Shown: positions 1-6,945 of the stretch, in pieces | Layout of the letters: each line of letters begins with the position of its first letter | How positions within the stretch are numbered: the first letter of the stretch is position 1 | IMG/VR virus record: IMGVR_UViG_3300020439_000039 | Location: 1 to 33,266 of that record | DNA from: a virus | Direction: 5' to 3' (one strand) | DNA length: 33,266 bases | The notes under the pieces: generated by a model | What the model was told of the DNA's origin: nothing | Database searches by the model: none | Seen by the model: only the letters and a program-made list of their open reading frames with translations | Translations under genes and position numbers: made by a program

Positions 1-118
1 AAACCATTTAATCTGCGGGACTTAAATTTTGATAATCCAGAGGATAAGAAACGATATGCAGAATATCGTAAACAAAGAGATTCTGGTCCTATCAAGATAA
101 ACTTAAACAATAAACAAT
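1..118. repeat. Terminal direct repeat, left copy
   Basis: Bases 1-118 match 33149-33266 with one difference (G at 42, A at 33190, GAG versus GAA, both Glu). The repeat lies inside the 3' end of the scaffold gene. It shows that the contig closes into a circular or terminally redundant genome of about 33,148 bp. Whether this is a real virion end or an assembly overlap cannot be told from sequence, but a gene running cleanly through the junction favours assembly overlap of a circularly permuted genome. Confidence 0.95.
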
Positions 119-120
119 AA
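1..120 (+). CDS. Scaffold-like protein, C-terminal 39 codons (continues from 32555)
   Basis: The reading frame is open from base 1 and stops with TAA at 118-120, encoding a charged tail that ends in LNNKQ. It is the 3' end of the gene starting at 32555, reached by joining the two contig ends in frame. It lies 12 bases upstream of the capsid gene, the expected place for a scaffold. Confidence 0.85.
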   Translation, partial: KPFNLRDLNFDNPEDKKRYAEYRKQRDSGPIKINLNNKQ

Positions 121-132
121 TAGGAAAATAAA

Positions 133-984
133 ATGGCAAACGAAACAACATCCTCAACGCTCTCGGAACTATATACTGAGATCGTTGCAGAAGCATTATT
201 CGTAGCATCAGAGCAATCTATAATGAGACCTCTTGTACGAAACTATGCTATACAAGGTGGTGGAAAGTCAGTTGAAGTTCCGATATATGCAACTGTTTCA
301 GCAAGTGCAGTATCAGAAGCATCTGATCTATCCAACACAGAAGTAAATCCTACTTCAGTTACAATAACTGCAAGTGAGAACGGTGTTATGACAACTCTTA
401 CAGATCTAGCAAGAAATTCAGCTCCAAGAAATGTAGCTGGAGATATTGGTAGATTGTTTGGAGAAGCTATCGCTAAAAAACAAGACTTAGATATTACAGC
501 TCTATTTGATGGTTTTTCAAATACAGTTGGATCTACGGCGGCGGCAGTAACTGTTGAACACTTTTTTCAAGCTATCGCAACATTAAGAAGAAACAATGTT
601 CCTTTAAATGATGTAGCGGCAGTATTTCATCCAGATATTGCTTATGACCTTAAAAAAGGCATAACAAATACATTCGCAACTTCTGGAAATGTATCTGATT
701 TAGCAAACGAAGCGTTAAGAAATGGTTTCATTGGAACTTTAGGTGGAATCAGAATCTTTGAAACTTCTAATATTGCAAATACTGGAAACGCAGGTGATTA
801 CAAATCAGCTATGTTCCACAGAGATGCGCTAGGAATGGCGATGATGCAAGATTTAAAAGTTGAAACGCAGAGAGACGCAAGTTTACGAGCAGATGAAATT
901 GTAGCGACAGCAGTTTATGGTGTAGGTGAATTACACGATACTTATGGTGTTGAAATACAAGGTGATTCTAGTATAGTAAGCTAA
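133..984 (+). CDS. Major capsid protein (HK97-fold type)
   Basis: This 283-aa protein follows the scaffold gene and precedes the connectors, the usual place of the major capsid protein. The Shine-Dalgarno-like TAGGA upstream supports the ATG at 133. The sequence is Ala/Thr/Ser-rich with a polar N-terminal arm. A basic stretch near residues 30-60 includes GGGKSVEVPIYA, and the end (VGELHDTYGVEIQGDSS) is a beta-rich segment typical of HK97-fold capsids from marine siphophages. It has no protease-like prodomain, consistent with a separate scaffold. Assignment rests on gene order, size and composition, so the fold itself is inference. Confidence 0.85.
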   Translation: MANETTSSTLSELYTEIVAEALFVASEQSIMRPLVRNYAIQGGGKSVEVPIYATVSASAVSEASDLSNTEVNPTSVTITASENGVMTTLTDLARNSAPRNVAGDIGRLFGEAIAKKQDLDITALFDGFSNTVGSTAAAVTVEHFFQAIATLRRNNVPLNDVAAVFHPDIAYDLKKGITNTFATSGNVSDLANEALRNGFIGTLGGIRIFETSNIANTGNAGDYKSAMFHRDALGMAMMQDLKVETQRDASLRADEIVATAVYGVGELHDTYGVEIQGDSSIVS

Positions 985-994
985 TAATCATATT

Positions 995-1020
995 CTTATG
1001 GGCGAGAAATCGCCCATAGG
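995..1020 (+). promoter_or_regulatory. Stable GAAA-tetraloop hairpin after the capsid gene
   Basis: The arms 995-1005 and 1010-1020 pair over 11 bp. The inner eight pairs (ATGGGCGA / TCGCCCAT) are perfect, one outer pair is G-U, and the loop is GAAA, a GNRA tetraloop. No T-tract follows, so it is not a classical intrinsic terminator. It sits between the capsid stop and the next gene's AAAGGAGG, where it could stabilise the capsid mRNA 3' end or tune readthrough. Confidence 0.75.
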
Positions 1021-1033
1021 GCAAAGGAGGAAA

Positions 1034-1219
1034 ATGGAAACTGTAAAATTAACAAATGGAAAAAAGACTATTGTTAGAACTAAAGAACAGTATGAGTCTA
1101 ATAAATCAAAGTTTGAACAAAGAGGATTTAAAGTACAATCAAATGTAAAAGAAAAGATTGTTGAAGTCTTGAAACCAAAGAAGAAAAAAAATGTTAAAAA
1201 AACTAAAAAAAAGAATTAA
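1034..1219 (+). CDS. Small Lys-rich protein downstream of capsid
   Basis: The protein has 61 aa. The ATG at 1034 was chosen because a near-perfect AAAGGAGG lies just upstream at 1023-1030. An in-frame ATG at 998 has no ribosome site and sits inside the hairpin stem. The N-terminal half (METVKLTNGKKTIVRTKEQY) looks like a small beta domain, and the last 20 residues are almost all Lys with a few Val/Pro/Asn. In head operons small genes at this spot often encode neck or decoration accessories, but I do not recognise a family. Confidence 0.7.
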   Translation: METVKLTNGKKTIVRTKEQYESNKSKFEQRGFKVQSNVKEKIVEVLKPKKKKNVKKTKKKN

Positions 1220-1251
1220 GAAGTTTATTAATTGGATCGTAGGTAAATATT

Positions 1252-1737
1252 GTGGCTAATTTTACTGGATCAAATGTTATAACTGCAAGTGATGTTACTA
1301 AATATCAACCTGATATTTTTGGATTCGGTATTGCTTCAACTGATACTGAAACAACTAATTTCTTTGCACAAACAACAAATGATATTTTAAGACAATTAAG
1401 AATAGAGTGGTGGCCTACTTATAAGATGAATGTATTTACTGATATTACAGTTCTTAATACAAATGAGATGGTAAATACAAAAGTCAATTTAGATCAATTT
1501 GAGAGATCTGGTGTTTATTATTTTATTGGAAAATTTATGGCTCCAGCATTAACAAAATTTAGACCTGAAGCTGATAAAGATAGATTTGAGAGAATGGGCG
1601 AATATTATATGTCAGAATATAATAAGGAATGGCAATCAGTATTAGAAGATGGAGTTGAGTATGATTCAACTGGAGACGGAACAATTGTCAAGAATGAACG
1701 AGAGCCATTACACGGCGCAAATAGATTAATAAGATAA
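1252..1737 (+). CDS. Probable head-tail connector/adaptor protein
   Basis: This 161-aa protein starts with GTG at 1252, with TAGG upstream. It lies between the capsid and a gp10-like protein, where siphophages carry the adaptor that docks to the portal. The middle has YYFIGKFMAPALTKFRPEADKDRFERM, a helical segment reminiscent of connector proteins. It overlaps the next gene by one base (TAATG). The role is inferred mainly from position and size. Confidence 0.6.
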   Translation: MANFTGSNVITASDVTKYQPDIFGFGIASTDTETTNFFAQTTNDILRQLRIEWWPTYKMNVFTDITVLNTNEMVNTKVNLDQFERSGVYYFIGKFMAPALTKFRPEADKDRFERMGEYYMSEYNKEWQSVLEDGVEYDSTGDGTIVKNEREPLHGANRLIR

Positions 1738-2204
1738 TGGCTGTTAGTGTCATTATAAATTCTAATGCAAAACAAGTACAAAAAAAATTAGATAGATTCT
1801 TTAATAAATTTCCCGGTATTACAAGAAAAGGTTTAGCTCAAGCTAGTTTTCAATTACAAGCTATAATCAAAGAATTAACTAATAAAGGATTAGATGTAAA
1901 TAGAAGGAGATTTGCTCCTTATTCTGAAGGATACATTAGTAAATTACAAAGAGAAGGTAAATCAACCCGGGTAGATCTAAAATATTCTAATGACATGATG
2001 AATAGTTTAACTGGTAAAGTTCAATCTAATAAAAAAGCAATAGTATTTTTTAACAGAGGAGAGATGAGGGAGAGAGCTCTATTTAATCAATTTCTTAATT
2101 CTCCGCGTAGAGAATTTTTTGGCTTCAGTAAAAGAACAGAAAAGATTATACAGAAACAATTTGTAAAATTTATGGAAAAAGAAATAAGGAAATTTAAGAT
2201 ATGA
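1737..2204 (+). CDS. HK97 gp10-like neck / virion morphogenesis protein
   Basis: This 155-aa basic protein has an N-terminal amphipathic helix (KQVQKKLDRFF) followed by RRRFAPYSEGYISKL. That motif resembles the 'F.p.s..Y...K' signature of phage virion morphogenesis and gp10-like proteins, which connect head to tail. Start and stop overlap both neighbours by one to four bases, indicating translational coupling. The gene lies exactly before the tail-terminator candidate, as in HK97-like modules. Confidence 0.7.
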   Translation: MAVSVIINSNAKQVQKKLDRFFNKFPGITRKGLAQASFQLQAIIKELTNKGLDVNRRRFAPYSEGYISKLQREGKSTRVDLKYSNDMMNSLTGKVQSNKKAIVFFNRGEMRERALFNQFLNSPRREFFGFSKRTEKIIQKQFVKFMEKEIRKFKI

Positions 2205-2638
2205 GTACTAGAGAAAATATAGCTTCTAATATTGCTTCAACGATAAGTGGTATTACAAGCCCATCAATAAAAAAGGTAACTAGACAACCGTTTGATTTGG
2301 ATGAATTATCAGATAAACAATATCCAGCAGTTATTGTGCAAACAAGCGAAGAAACTCGTGAAGATATTGAAATGGGAGATGGGGCTAAAAGAAGGCAGGG
2401 TACGATAGATTTTATAATAAGCGGTTTTGTAAAAGGAGCAGAATCAAATATTGACACTTTAAGAAATCAATTAATCACGAGTATTGAAACTGAACTAGAA
2501 TCTGATATTACTAGAAGTGGTAATGCACTTGATACAGAAATTATATCTGTTGAAACTGATGAAGGGACTTTATTCCCTATTGGTGGGATCAGGATGACTA
2601 TTCGGTGTATTTACACATTTGAATCGGGAACACCTTAA
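2201..2638 (+). CDS. Probable tail terminator / tail completion protein
   Basis: The product has 145 aa. The pattern PAVIVQTSEE, a strand with FIISGFVKG, then a helix IDTLRNQLITSIETELE and a terminal IGGIRMTIRCIYTFESGTP is what I recall for tail terminator proteins, which cap the tube and join it to the head. Position between the gp10-like and tube genes fits. It overlaps the upstream stop by four bases (ATGA). Confidence 0.65.
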   Translation: MSTRENIASNIASTISGITSPSIKKVTRQPFDLDELSDKQYPAVIVQTSEETREDIEMGDGAKRRQGTIDFIISGFVKGAESNIDTLRNQLITSIETELESDITRSGNALDTEIISVETDEGTLFPIGGIRMTIRCIYTFESGTP

Positions 2639-2650
2639 TAGGAGATAAAG

Positions 2651-2845
2651 ATGGCTGATAAAAAAATTATAGATAAAATCAAAAAAAAGATAGATAAAAT
2701 AGAACAATTACATGATAAAGAAAGTTTACTTTGCGAAGAAGTAAAAGATCTGTTAAATGAGATGGAAGGAAATGTCGTTGAAGAAGAAGAAGATTGGGAT
2801 GAAGATCTTGAAGAAGAAGAATTTGACGATGAAGAAGATAAATAG
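2651..2845 (+). CDS. Small acidic coiled-coil protein
   Basis: This 64-aa protein has a strong AGGAG upstream. The first half is a Lys-rich amphipathic helix, and the second half is almost entirely Glu/Asp (EEEDWDEDLEEEEFDDEEDK). It sits between the tail terminator and tube genes. No family is recognised. The polarity suggests a chaperone-like or assembly role, but that is a guess. Long minus-strand reading frames here are artefacts of the GAA/GAT repeats. Confidence 0.65.
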   Translation: MADKKIIDKIKKKIDKIEQLHDKESLLCEEVKDLLNEMEGNVVEEEEDWDEDLEEEEFDDEEDK

Positions 2846-2871
2846 TATAAGGAAAAATATAGGAGAATAAA

Positions 2872-3258
2872 ATGGCAGTACACCACGGAAAAGAAGGTCA
2901 AGTTACAATCGGCGGAACAGCAGTAGGCGAATTAACTTCGTTCACTCTTGAAACGACGGGAGATGTAGTTGAAAGCACAAAAATGGAAGATGGAGCAAAA
3001 TCTTTTATCGCAGGAAGAACATCTTTTTCAGGAACTTTAGAAATGCACTTTGATGAAACTGATTCGGCTCAAACACAAATGACGGCTGGATCTTCATTAG
3101 CATTTAAACTATTACCTGAAGGAAGTTCTACTGGAGACAGAAAATTTGAAGGAAGTGGGATTATTACTGGAATGTCAGTAAATCAACCTTTAGATGGAAT
3201 TGTTGCTAGAAGTGTTACATTTCAAGGAACTGGAGCTTTAACAATTGGAACTGAATAA
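2872..3258 (+). CDS. Major tail (tube) protein
   Basis: This 128-aa protein is preceded by TAGGAGAATAAA. Its beta-rich pattern (GQVTIGGTAVGELTSFTLET, then TFQGTGALTIG at the end) and its position upstream of the frameshifted chaperone and tape measure identify the tube protein. It contains GRTSFSGTLEMHFDE, like the central sheet of tube proteins in lambda/SPP1-like tails. It is short for the family (often 130-250 aa), which suggests a minimal tube domain without decoration. Confidence 0.8.
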   Translation: MAVHHGKEGQVTIGGTAVGELTSFTLETTGDVVESTKMEDGAKSFIAGRTSFSGTLEMHFDETDSAQTQMTAGSSLAFKLLPEGSSTGDRKFEGSGIITGMSVNQPLDGIVARSVTFQGTGALTIGTE

Positions 3259-3264
3259 TAATTT

Positions 3265-3606
3265 ATGTCAATAATAGACAGAGCTAAATCTCATTTTGAG
3301 AGTTTAGGAGTCCAAGATATTGAGATAGAAGAATGGAAGGATGATGAGGGTAAACCTACTGTTATCTATTGGAATCCAATTACATTAGCAGAAAAGAAAA
3401 AATTATTTAGTAGATCTGATAATCTAAATGATGTTGGATTGTTAGCTGATATTGTAATTATGAAAGCTTTAGATAAGGACGGAAATAAATTATTTCATAC
3501 TACTGATAGACTAGATATTATGAATAAAGTAGATTCTGATGTTCTTGCTAAGATAGCGGCGGCGATGGTTCAATCTCCTACTGCTTACGAGTCAAAAAAA
3601 AACTAA
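3265..3606 (+). CDS. Tail assembly chaperone, zero-frame product (gpG-like)
   Basis: This 113-aa protein lies between tube and tape measure. In siphophages this slot encodes the tail chaperone made as a short form and a longer frameshifted form. It stops at 3604-3606 right after a run of nine A. The ending LAKIAAAMVQSPTAYESKKN is typical of a linker into the T domain. The ribosome site before the ATG at 3265 is weak, so coupling from the tube gene is possible. Confidence 0.8.
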   Translation: MSIIDRAKSHFESLGVQDIEIEEWKDDEGKPTVIYWNPITLAEKKKLFSRSDNLNDVGLLADIVIMKALDKDGNKLFHTTDRLDIMNKVDSDVLAKIAAAMVQSPTAYESKKN

Positions 3607-3761
3607 ACACTACACCTGAATTAAGAAATATGCTAATACTAGCTGATAGGTTAAAAATAACCTTATCACAAGTATTAGATATGACCGAAGTAGAATATAA
3701 CTTGTGGTTAGGATATTTAATGCTAGAAAAAGATGAATATGATAGAAAAAAACCAATGTAG
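3265..3761 (+). CDS. Tail assembly chaperone, -1 frameshift product (gpGT-like)
   Basis: A -1 slip at 3597-3603 continues translation from codon CTA at 3603 for 52 codons to TAG at 3759-3761, giving about 165 aa. The extension reads MTEVEYNLWLGYLMLEKDEY near its end, matching the T-domain pattern 'm...E...W.aY..lE' known from tail chaperones. The extension has no good start codon of its own and fills the gap before the tape measure. By analogy with lambda gpG/gpGT, the long form would bind the tape measure and the tube protein. Confidence 0.8.
3597..3603 (+). promoter_or_regulatory. Canonical -1 ribosomal slippery heptamer A AAA AAC
   Basis: In the zero frame the codons are TCA AAA AAA AAC TAA, so the heptamer A AAA AAC is correctly phased immediately before the stop. 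This is a classical X XXY YYZ site. No strong downstream stem-loop is obvious. The adjacent stop codon and the long A run may be enough for slippage. Confidence 0.82.
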
Positions 3762-3764
3762 ATT

Positions 3765-5594
3765 ATGGCACAAAATTTAGTTTTAAATATATTAGCAAAA
3801 GATAAAACGAAACAAGCTCTTGCTGGAGTTAGAGCTGGACTAGCAAGATTAAGAACATCTATATTTTCAGTACAATCAGCTATCGTAGGTATTGGAGCTG
3901 GAGTAGCAGTAAGATCATTTATTAATGTAGGTAGAGAAGTAGAACAATTAAGATTAAGATTCTTTTTCTTATTTGGATCTGTAAATGAAGGTCGTAAAGC
4001 TTTTGATACATTAGTTAAGTTTGCTGGAAGAGTCCCTTTTTCACTTCAAGAAATTGCTCAAGCTTCAGGTAATCTTGCAGTTGTTTCAAAAGATGCAGAA
4101 GAACTTGGAACTAATTTAGAATTAGTAGGTAATATCGCCGCCGTAACTGGAATAGATTTTAGGATAGCGGCGGAACAAGTTCAAAGATCTTTATCAGCAG
4201 GTTTAGCTTCAGCAGAAATATTTAGAGAACGAGGTGTTAGAGCTATGCTTGGTTTTAAATCAGGAGTATCTCTTAACGCAGAACAATCAGCAGAAGCTCT
4301 ATTAAAAGTCTTTGGCCCGGGTGGAAAGTTTGGAAAAGCGGCGGAAGTATTGGGAACAACTTTTGACGGAACTTTATCAATGATTGGAGATAAAATTTTC
4401 CAATTCAAATTAGAAACAAATGAAGCTGGATTTTTTGATTTCGTAAAAGGTGGATTAATTACAATCAATAAACTCGTAGATGAAAATCAAAAAGTATTAA
4501 GAGATTTTGCACAAAATTTAAGTAAAGGATTAATCACATTTATTGAAGAAGCAATAGTAGGATTAGTGAGTGTTGTAAATGCTATAAAGATTGTATTTAA
4601 AACAATAGGATCTGGAATTGCTGGAATCATAGATATAATAAATTTTTTACCTCCAGTTGTGAGAGAGATGGGTATTATTGGATTCTTAATGCTAGGAACA
4701 AAAGGAAGAGTTGTAGTTTTTACAATAGGTCTAATATTTAATCAAATAGGTAAATTATTAAAAAAACTTGGAATAGAAATAGATCTAGGTTTTATGAAAT
4801 CATTGGAAAGCGCTAATGGAGAAGTAAAAGGAATAAGAGATGTTTTTGAGCGAGTAAAAGAAGAAATAGAAAAAAATACTATTGAAGTTTCTGAAATGAA
4901 AAAAGAAGTAGAAAAAGCTAATGAAGCGGCGAAAGCTTTAGAGAGAAATATATCTCCATTCAGAAAAGAACTAGAAAAATTAAATGAGGATTCTCTCAAA
5001 AAATTAACAAAATTATCAGATCAAGCATTTCAAGTTATTAATATGGGTATTCAAGGAATGTCAAAAGGAATTGCAGAAACAATAGTATTAGGAAAAGATT
5101 TAGGAACTTCTTTTAAAGTTTTAGGAGAACAGATCTTAATAAAAATTATATCAGCTTTAGTTGAGATTGTGGCAAAAATAGGATTACAAATATTACTTGA
5201 ACAAACTGCTATTGCTGAATTGCTTGTAAAATTAGGAATAGAAAAACAAATAACAGCTGAAAAAGAAAAACAAAATAAAGCTCAAAAAGATAAAAATAAA
5301 CAAGCTTTTATTTCTATGTTACTAGGTGTTCCTGCATTTGCAAGTGGAGGAGCTCTAATGGCTGGACGACCAGCAATTGTAGGAGAGAGAGGACCAGAAT
5401 TATTTGTTCCTAACTCTACTGGACAAATTACTCAATCTGCAAGAGGTTTAGGAGGAAGAGCTGTCAATGTAAACTTTAATATAAATACAATAGACTCAAG
5501 AGGTTTTGATGAAGCTCTAGTAGAAAATAGAGGAACAATTACTTCTATTATAAATAATGCTTTAGCTGAAAAAGGTAGAGGAGGGATGATATAA
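3765..5594 (+). CDS. Tail tape measure protein
   Basis: This 609-aa protein follows the chaperone. The N-terminal LNILAKDKTKQALAGVRAG is the common start of tape measures. The middle holds hydrophobic stretches at roughly residues 255-345, then a Glu/Lys coiled coil. Near residues 530-555 is AGRPAIVGERGPELFVP, a hallmark of tape measure C-termini. By the usual 1.5 angstrom per residue relation it would set a tail of about 90 nm, which is an estimate. No lysozyme or peptidase motif is visible. Confidence 0.92.
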   Translation: MAQNLVLNILAKDKTKQALAGVRAGLARLRTSIFSVQSAIVGIGAGVAVRSFINVGREVEQLRLRFFFLFGSVNEGRKAFDTLVKFAGRVPFSLQEIAQASGNLAVVSKDAEELGTNLELVGNIAAVTGIDFRIAAEQVQRSLSAGLASAEIFRERGVRAMLGFKSGVSLNAEQSAEALLKVFGPGGKFGKAAEVLGTTFDGTLSMIGDKIFQFKLETNEAGFFDFVKGGLITINKLVDENQKVLRDFAQNLSKGLITFIEEAIVGLVSVVNAIKIVFKTIGSGIAGIIDIINFLPPVVREMGIIGFLMLGTKGRVVVFTIGLIFNQIGKLLKKLGIEIDLGFMKSLESANGEVKGIRDVFERVKEEIEKNTIEVSEMKKEVEKANEAAKALERNISPFRKELEKLNEDSLKKLTKLSDQAFQVINMGIQGMSKGIAETIVLGKDLGTSFKVLGEQILIKIISALVEIVAKIGLQILLEQTAIAELLVKLGIEKQITAEKEKQNKAQKDKNKQAFISMLLGVPAFASGGALMAGRPAIVGERGPELFVPNSTGQITQSARGLGGRAVNVNFNINTIDSRGFDEALVENRGTITSIINNALAEKGRGGMI

Positions 5595-6214
5595 TGGCTG
5601 GTGCATTTCCAATAAATAATTCTGCTTTTGAAACTTTAGGAATCAAATCTTTACAAAATACAATATTAACAAAATCTATAAATGGCAAAAAATTATCAAG
5701 ACAAGTTGATAATCAAAGATTCGGTTTTACTGCAAGAATAATTACTGCAAAAAGATCTGATGTATATGGAGAACTAATGGCTTTTATAATGAAACAAAGA
5801 TCATCAAAAGAAAATTTTACAATTATTCCTCCAGAAGTAAAAAGTACAAGAGGTTCTGAAACACAAGTAGTTTCTGTAAATGGATCTCATACTGCTGGAG
5901 ATAATACGATTGCTATGGACGGATTCGGCGCTGATGGTGCGGGAAGGTTTAAGGCGGGAGACTTAATTAAATTCGCTTCCCACACTAAAATTTATATGAT
6001 TGTAGAAGATGTTACATCTTCTTCAAATGCTTCAACAGTTACGATAGAGCCACCTCTTATAAATGCTTTAGCAGATGATGAGGTTGTTACTTACAATAAT
6101 GTTCCTTTTACTGTTCATTTAACAAATGATATTCAAGAGTTTGGAGCAGTTGGAGCTGATAAAGATGGAAATCTTTTATATGAATTTGAATTAGATGTTG
6201 AAGAAGCAATATAA
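5594..6214 (+). CDS. Distal tail / tail-tip protein
   Basis: The product has 206 aa. GAGGAGGG lies inside the tape measure end and the start overlaps its stop (TAATG), so the genes are coupled. The N-terminal half looks like a distal tail domain, with a central insertion around GSHTAGDNTIAMDGF. The C-terminus returns to a beta domain ending YEFELDVEEA. In siphophages the gene after the tape measure is usually the Dit hub. The position is good, the sequence assignment moderate. Confidence 0.6.
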   Translation: MAGAFPINNSAFETLGIKSLQNTILTKSINGKKLSRQVDNQRFGFTARIITAKRSDVYGELMAFIMKQRSSKENFTIIPPEVKSTRGSETQVVSVNGSHTAGDNTIAMDGFGADGAGRFKAGDLIKFASHTKIYMIVEDVTSSSNASTVTIEPPLINALADDEVVTYNNVPFTVHLTNDIQEFGAVGADKDGNLLYEFELDVEEAI

Positions 6215-6428
6215 GATAAAATATTTTATGAATGCAGATATACTAGCTGAAGAAATAGTTGATGCTGATAAAATTGATGTAGAAAAATTAAAATTAAATG
6301 AACATGATTTTCCTACAAAAAATGCAGAGTTTAAAGTAAATGGAGATATAAAAATTATAAGGAAGAGTATAGAAGATTATGGCGAGAACACTAACAACAG
6401 CAGTATCAAATCATCTAGCGACAAATGA
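6195..6428 (+). CDS. Small acidic tail-region protein overlapping both neighbours
   Basis: The protein has 77 aa. It overlaps the previous gene by 20 bases and the next by 50. The core QYKIKYFMNADILAEEIVDADKID looks like a real folded segment with non-random codon use. The start is uncertain: ATG at 6195 has no ribosome site, and an in-frame ATG at 6228 would remove most of the overlap. No family is recognised. Similar tiny genes sit between tail-hub genes in gene transfer agent-like tail modules. Confidence 0.55.
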   Translation: MLKKQYKIKYFMNADILAEEIVDADKIDVEKLKLNEHDFPTKNAEFKVNGDIKIIRKSIEDYGENTNNSSIKSSSDK

Positions 6429-6945
6429 TATTAGACCTATTCATTTGCTCAGCATTGGATTTTCTACACCAGTTAATTTAACTGATAATAGTTTTGATTT
6501 AACTTCTTCTATATCTGGATCTAGTAAAACTTACACAGCATCTCCATTTTTAATTAGTGTTCCTGAATTTGAAGAACAAACAGATGTAAGTAAATCAAGT
6601 ATTAATATATTATTATCTGGAGCTGATACGACTTTTATATCAGTAGTTTTAAATGAGAATATAGTAAATGATACTGTTGAATTATTTAGAGGTTTTTTAG
6701 ATTCTAATAATGCTCTTATTGCAGATCCTATTTTATTATACTCAGGAAATATTGATACATTTCAGATTGAAGAATCTACAAATAGTTCAAGTATTAATTT
6801 AGCAGTTGTTTCACATTGGGCTGATTTTGAAAAAAAATCAGGAAGGCAAACAAATAATAATTCACAACAAAGATTTTTTAGTACAGATGTCGGAATGGAT
6901 TTTGCATCTCAAACTGTATTAGATATTAAATGGGGTAGAGAATAA
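6379..6945 (+). CDS. Tail hub protein, DUF2163-like
   Basis: This 188-aa protein has AAGGAAGAG upstream. The C-terminal KKSGRQTNNNSQQRFFSTDVGMDF matches, as I remember it, the end of DUF2163-type tail proteins ('R.tn..sQ...f..D.gf'). It precedes the large hub protein, as in GTA/alphaproteobacterial siphophage tail tips. Likely a structural part of the baseplate hub. Confidence 0.65.
   Translation: MARTLTTAVSNHLATNDIRPIHLLSIGFSTPVNLTDNSFDLTSSISGSSKTYTASPFLISVPEFEEQTDVSKSSINILLSGADTTFISVVLNENIVNDTVELFRGFLDSNNALIADPILLYSGNIDTFQIEESTNSSSINLAVVSHWADFEKKSGRQTNNNSQQRFFSTDVGMDFASQTVLDIKWGRE

Noticed and set aside
998-1033. ATG at 998 as the start of the small protein after the capsid
   Set aside because: The ATG lies inside the hairpin stem without a ribosome site, while AAAGGAGG directly precedes the in-frame ATG at 1034.
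2194-2901. Minus-strand frames opposite the tail terminator and acidic protein genes
   Set aside because: The Ser-rich product is the complement of GAA/GAT-rich coding sequence; no promoter or ribosome site was seen.
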